Below are positions 59,187 to 64,000 of a stretch of 64,000 nt of DNA, piece by piece. The stretch covers positions 50,627,177-50,691,176 of the forward strand of contig NC_062214.1 of the NCBI RefSeq assembly GCF_902686445.1. Reading direction: 5' to 3'. Source of the stretch: Sciurus carolinensis (taxonomy: Eukaryota; Chordata; Mammalia; Rodentia; Sciuridae). The position numbers were made by a program, and so were the translations under genes. A model generated the notes under the pieces. That model was not told where the DNA came from. It saw only the letters and a program-made list of their open reading frames with translations, and did no database searches. Each line of letters opens with the position of its first letter. Position 1 is the stretch's first letter.

Positions 59187-60234
59187 TTATTTTCCCATTG
59201 ACTCTCACAGACAGAGAAACTTGAAAGAGGAAGTCAACAAAGCGTTGATTCAGCTGATCCTTCTTTGGTAACAACCATATGTCAGGCATGTGGAGTGAAC
59301 AGGAAGGGGGAGGGTCATGATTTTTGCCCTCAGGATCCCCAACTACAGTCCAGTCTGAGACAGAGTCAGGTACAGGCAACAGAAAAGAGATGAAGCAAGA
59401 GCTAAGGGAATTTGGAACAGGATAGTTGCTCAGCCTAAAGTTACCCAGCAAATTAAGAGAGGCAGGGCAGGACTAAGCTTCAGGCCACTAATGACAGAAA
59501 AGTGGGTCAACTGGGGTGTTGTCCTCTCCTTTGCAATTATTACAAAATCAAATTACACAGTAACAATAGAAAGGGGGGTGGAGGAAATCACCACAGTCCT
59601 CCCCCTTAACACATCAGATGCTTTTATTTTTCCAAGTTCTTTGCCAGGCCCTGGTGACATTTATGCAAAAATGTTATGTTGTGGTAAACACAGCCTGGAC
59701 CCAACTTCAAATTCATCCATTTTCCCTTAGCCTCACATACTGAGTATGTTTGTACATTGTTCCACAAACCTCCTTCGTTAAACAGATGCACAGCATCTCA
59801 TAAAGGGTGTTCACCAATGTCATTGACAAAGGATGAGCACACCGGTTTCCTGAAACTTGCGTGCTGATTATTGTTATTATAGTTATTTGAAATGTTAACT
59901 CATCTGCTAAACATGGACCTCTTTTTTTGTTTGTTTGTTTGTTCTTTATTTCTTACGTTTCCTTGATAAGTGGGAAGGCTGAACAGCGTCATTTTTTTAT
60001 TGCCAATTATAGGTCTTGATTGAATCATTGGCTTGAATTCAGTGTCTCTGGACCTGCAACGGTGTACATGATCTTTACACAGATGAGCACAGATTTGCCC
60101 AGGACTGAAGGGCTCTCAGTGTTAAATCCAGGTTGAGCTGGTCACTGTATCTTAACACAAGAGGTTCAGCAATTGTACAATTAGTGCTTCCTTCCAACTC
60201 TCCCAACGGAGCCTTCCTTTCTTTTTCCTCTATA

Positions 60235-60315
60235 ATAGTATCAATAAGGTCATTGTAAGAAACAAATGAATTAACATAGTTTAAACATTCAGAACAGTGC
60301 CTGGGAAGTAGTGCT
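60235..60315 (+). repeat. MIR 3' fragment
   Basis: 'gaaacaaatgaattaacata' followed by 'cattcagaacagtgcctggg' matches the MIR 3' end. Confidence 0.55.
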
Positions 60316-60429
60316 TTTTATATCTGGGGGAAAAAGACAACTTATTAAGAATATGTAGCCTAGAATCTTAACCCAATCTTGCTTGGGTTCAAATCCCATT
60401 TGGTTTCCACCTTTGCAAAGCTGAGATAA

Positions 60430-60642
60430 TGCTGGTTCTGGCAACACATGCCTGTAACCCCAGTGACTCAGGAGGCCAAGGCAGAAAGATCACAAGTTCA
60501 AAGTCAGCTTCAGCAGCTTAGCGAGGGCCTAAGCAAATTATTGAGACCCTGTCTCAAAATAAAAAATAAAGAAGACAGGGGATGTGGCTCAGTGGTTATG
60601 TGCCCCTGGGTTCAATCCCTAGTACCAAAAAAAAAAAAAAAG
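60430..60642 (+). repeat. B1-dID SINE
   Basis: 'ggcaacacatgcctgtaacc', 'actcaggaggccaaggcaga', a linker with 'aagcaaattattgagaccct', 'gatgtggctcagtggttatg' and 'gggttcaatccctagtacca' plus an A tail. Confidence 0.94.
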
Positions 60643-60784
60643 CTGTGATAATAATTATATCAAATGAGCCAGTCCATACATATCACACTAAATAGAGCCT
60701 GACAAAAAGAAAGCCCCATTATATTTGCTTTTATTTGGGATAGTAGAAGTAGCAATACTATGGACCAGTAAGTGCCAGAGTAAC

Positions 60785-60878
60785 AAGCCATCCTGGTTTG
60801 CCTGGATTTGTCATGGGCTTATCACTGAAGGCCCATGTCCTGGGAATCCCTGAGTCCCAGGCAAACCAGGAAGATTGG
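60785..60878. repeat. MITE-like palindromic element
   Basis: TCCTGGTTTGCCTGG (60791-60805) and its exact reverse complement CCAGGCAAACCAGGA (60857-60871) bracket 51 bases. Same family as 19803-19896. Confidence 0.75.
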
Positions 60879-60894
60879 ATACCAAGGCACAGTG

Positions 60895-61035
60895 AGAATT
60901 TTAAGAGCTCTCATTTCATTGTTCCAATAACCCTGTGCTTTATACATGCAAAAAACTCCAGGTAGGTTAGTAATTTGCCCAGGTAGCACAGGGGTAAAGG
61001 AAAGAGCCAGGAGGCCCCAGAATTTGTTCTGGGTC
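60895..61035 (-). repeat. MIR SINE, minus orientation
   Basis: 'caggtaggttagtaatttgc', 'ccaggtagcacaggggtaaa' and 'ggaaagagccaggagg' fit the MIR complement (aagtaacttgcccaaggtca). Confidence 0.55.
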
Positions 61036-61339
61036 ACCCCACTTTATGTACTATGCATCTTTGCTAAGAAGAAGCTATGTTGTGTAGAGGTTGATTCACG
61101 ATCACCTGAGATCATCTTCTTAAAAAAAAAAAAGTGACAAAATGTGCACAACATAAAATTTAGCATCTTAACTACTTTAAAATATAAACTTCAGTGGCAT
61201 TAAGTACATTTCCCAATATCTTGAAACCATCACTATCAACCACTTTCTAAAATCATGATATCATCATCTTTTCACAATGTAGGGACGTCAACAGCTAACC
61301 ATTACACAAGTGTCAGTAATGTTGTTGGTGGTATTTTTT

Positions 61340-61461
61340 GTTTTTGTTTTGTTTTGTTTGTACTGGGGGTTGAACACAGGGGTGCTTAACCACTGAGACA
61401 TATCTACATCCCAGGCCCTTTTTAATTTTTATTTTGAGACAGGGTCTCACTAAGTGCTGAG
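61340..61461 (-). repeat. B1-dID SINE, minus orientation, first part
   Basis: 'gtactgggggttgaacacag', 'ttaaccactgagacatatct' and 'ttgagacagggtctcactaa' are the complement of the ID half and linker. The SINE is interrupted at 61461 by the LTR and resumes at 61801. Confidence 0.92.
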
Positions 61462-61800
61462 TGTAAGCTCGGGGACAGGCCTACTGGCCAAATAAAATCG
61501 GACAGAAAGTGGCTAAAGCAAGCTTTATTGGAATTTGACTCTCGGGCGAAATTCCCAGTCTCCACCCCCCTGGGGGGGGGGGGTATAGGTCAAGGTAGGG
61601 AGCCAGAGAAAAGTCACACATGTCCCCGGCTGCCCAGGGTCTTTATAGGCCAGAATGGGCAGGGGTCCTGCTGAGTGACAGGTGGAGTTAAGGGTCAGTG
61701 GAATTTTCCTGCCCGTTTGATTGGCTGCCATGTGGCACGCTGCCCTGTACCTCTGTTGCTCTGCTCTCCATCATATAGTTGCCCAAATTCCGACCTAACA
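61462..61800 (-). mobile_element. Solo endogenous retroviral LTR
   Basis: 339 bp with perfect LTR structure on the minus strand: it starts TGTTAGG, has a TATA-type box in 'ggcctataaagaccctgggc', a poly(A) signal in 'attccaataaagcttgcttt', and ends GCTTACA. The 5-bp duplication CTGAG stands at 61457-61461 and 61801-61805. No internal retroviral genes are next to it, so it is what remains after recombination between two LTRs. A 5-bp duplication is compatible with class I or class II ERVs. It holds an unusual run of C/G around 61565-61583. Confidence 0.93.
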
Positions 61801-61885
61801 CTGAGTCTGGCCTCAAATTTGCAATTTTCCTGCCTCAACCTCCCCAGTACCTGGGATTACAGGTGTGTGTCACAACCCCCTGTTG
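61801..61885 (-). repeat. B1-dID SINE, minus orientation, second part
   Basis: 'ctgcctcaacctccccagta' and 'cctgggattacaggtgtgtg' complete the B1 half of the element split by the LTR. Confidence 0.9.
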
Positions 61886-62554
61886 CAAATGTCGGTAATA
61901 TCAAATGAATGACTGTAGACACATAAATATCACCTCTCCTCTCTTTCCCTGAGTGTGTTAACAGAGTCACCACAAAGGACCCAGGAAGATGAGGTTATAA
62001 GTGAAGAGGTCAGATTGTTTTATGGAGTGTTTGAAAGAGAGACAACCTGCACTGCAACTCAGCAGACACTTTTATTCTGGAAGGTGGAGCCTCCTGTTGG
62101 TCTGTCCAGGAGTCCCTGGGGCCCTGCACTGGGAAATTTTGCATTACTAGAGCCAAACCTGAAGCATGTAAGTTTGTCCCTGGCTCAGACATCTCTGAGC
62201 ACACAGCGCATCAGTGTCTACACAACAAGGCTACTAGGTGGTCCAGAAGGCAGCCTCTAGTCTCCTAGAAGTAGTGAGGCAGAGAAACTGTACCTTCAAT
62301 AAAATTTGGCCAGGAAAAGGGTTATCTTCTTCTCCCAGGATTCAACTACCCAGCTTTCTTCGAACTCTCTTCATATCCTTAGCTCATTCCATCTGTTCTC
62401 AAGCCCTCTGTAAAGTCTCTTGTAGAGACACAGTTTCATTGCCTGTGGTTGGCCATGCAGGTACTCAGTCACTTGTATTGCCTCAGAGAAGAGCAGGTAC
62501 TTTAGGTATTCGGTCCTGTGCAATCTATGATAAAGGCGTGCACTTTGCAAAGAT

Positions 62555-62705
62555 GAAACAATAATTATATTTAGTTATATATTGTATAGTACTTACATAG
62601 CGCTTTCTGTGTAATAAACACTGTACTAAGCACATTACATTGCATTGTCCCCCCCCCACAACCTAATGACTAGGTTTCTGTATGGAACAGAGCTGGATTG
62701 TCCTC
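62555..62705 (-). repeat. MIR-like fragment, minus orientation
   Basis: 'atagcgctttctgtgtaata', 'aacactgtactaagcacatt' match the complement of the MIR 3' end (agcgcttagaacagtgcc). A C9 run follows. Confidence 0.55.
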
Positions 62706-63883
62706 TCTTCTTATGTGTTCTATAATGCAGCTAGTACAAAATAAAATCACATTCCCATTCTTTAACCATTGAAAACCAGAAATGAGTTCAGAGAAGAGTG
62801 ACAGGGAGTGAGTGGACCAGAAAAAGAGCAGAAGATATGTGGGTGGAGTTGCTGGGAGAGAGGAGAGGCCTCTGAGAGCAGGATGCCCACCCATCTGGGC
62901 TCTGCAAGGATGCAGCTGGAAAGGCTCCAGGGCCCTGCAGAGGTGACTACAGAGTGACAAGAGGCCCACAGAGAGCAACAGCACTGGCACAGGGACAGGG
63001 AACCAGACACTCTATTAAATTAAGAACACATGCTGGCAATTTGAACCCTCCTGGGAGAGCATTGGATGGGAGGCTGAACTGGACCCCCTGGGATGCTCCT
63101 CTGCTCTGTGATTCTGGGCTTGGACGAGGATGTGGTCAGAGAACGACATCACCCAGCGGGAGCTCAGAGGATGGACAAGGGGAGATCAGCTTCTGGAAGA
63201 ACATTTCCTCTGTTTATTCACTATCGCGTAAGCAAAAGGTGACTGGCACGGTGGTTTTGCCCGGAATAATTTGTAATCAACACAGTTTCTACAGCCTTCC
63301 CTGGGTTTTCCCTCATTGAACTAGTTTAACAGTGATGAGTAATTTTATCTGACTTCACTATGACATCAACTGGCGCATCTCCTGAAGCAGCCTTTGTCTG
63401 TGAACTGCCCTTCAGAGGGCATATTTATATTTATGTCTCGTTTATTCTCCTCCACTGTGGATTGTGGTTTTCCGGGACAGAAGTAAATTCTGCTGTAAGA
63501 CAAAATGGAAAATCCACTTGTTCAATAGATGATAAATCCCATTTCCTCTCTCCTTTTTTAAAAGAGGAGTTGTTAAAATCACATGTCCTAAGTGCTCATC
63601 ATGCTTGAAATACCAGACTTCCCATATCTATACCTTGTGAGTATCCGTGGTATTTTTGCCTGTTGTTTGGCCTGTTTTTTTTTTTTTTATGGTATTATTT
63701 TTTCTATGCTCTTACATTCACTTCATCAGGGAGTGAATATAATGCACATTCATGTGTGTTCACTGATCACTTAGATCTTTATAAGCAGACCTATCATTCA
63801 CTGGTCACTTTCTTCTCACATGAGCATCTGCTACTCTAATACTCTAATGGGTGTGGAAGGGCAGAAAAACAAGACAATGAACT

Positions 63884-64000
63884 TTTTTTTCTTTTTGGCA
63901 GTATCCTATGAGTGAACAGGTGCGGGGCACCCTACCATTGAGCTACATCTCCTACCCTTTTTACTTTTATTTATTCACTTTTTGTGGGGCTGGAGATTGA
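63884..64000 (-). repeat. SINE (ID-type), minus orientation, cut by window end
   Basis: A T-run, 'ggcagtatcctatgagtgaa', 'taccattgagctacatctcc' and a second start 'ggggctggagattga' at the very end suggest one minus-strand SINE and the beginning of another, truncated by the window. Confidence 0.7.

Larger units (their letters stand above)
32564..64000. other. Intergenic repeat mosaic
   Basis: No host exon, promoter or functional RNA gene is supported in this span. Recognised repeats are listed separately. Longer stretches in which I recognise nothing: 33600-34200, 39350-40880, 41180-42510, 47420-48300, 48940-51500, 51720-52930, 53380-53960, 59190-60230, 61905-62550 and 62710-63880. Open frames in them are short and show no domain. 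Confidence 0.65.

Overview
The window is mammalian nuclear DNA: spliced exons, about 90% or more non-coding sequence, and dense interspersed repeats. The abundant SINEs are dimers of a B1 (7SL-derived) half and a tRNA-like ID half ending in a 'gggttcaatccccagtac' B-box tail. That B1-dID type points to a rodent of the squirrel lineage (Sciuridae: ground squirrel, marmot or relative). Ancient mammalian repeats (MIR, L2, MER5-like, MaLR LTRs, old L1) form the background.

The only recognisable cellular gene is ARNT2 on the + strand, present as its last two coding exons (7110-7246 and 8969-9067) and a long 3' UTR (9068 to about 12730). Bases 1-7109 are intron. From about 12.7 kb to the end of the window I find no host exon, so this is probably intergenic DNA downstream of ARNT2.

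Two retrotransposition products dominate 23.7-32.6 kb. On the minus strand, 23.7-25.26 kb is a chimeric retrocopy: a full-length U6 snRNA copy fused at its 3' T-run to a 5'-truncated cDNA of an unidentified Arg/Glu-rich protein mRNA, all enclosed by one 16-bp target-site duplication. About 500 bp away on the + strand is a nearly complete L1 (about 25.86-32.54 kb). It has a tandemly repeated CpG-rich 5' UTR, an open ORF1, and an ORF2 broken by two stops and one 1-bp deletion. A small ID element sits directly against its 5' end, and possible target-site duplications lie outside the ID-plus-L1 pair, suggesting a second template-switch chimera.

The rest (32.6-64 kb) is repeat mosaic: truncated L1 pieces in both orientations, B1-dID and ID SINEs, MaLR LTRs, and a clean 339-bp solo LTR (61462-61800) with a 5-bp duplication, nested inside a SINE. 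Structures that known repeats do not explain include a perfect 17-bp hairpin at 16829-16872, a pair of related inverted about 165-bp elements at 58.04-59.19 kb, and two MITE-like palindromes. No CRISPR, operon or other prokaryotic feature is present. Repeat family names are from memory of consensus sequences; edges are approximate unless a duplication fixes them.
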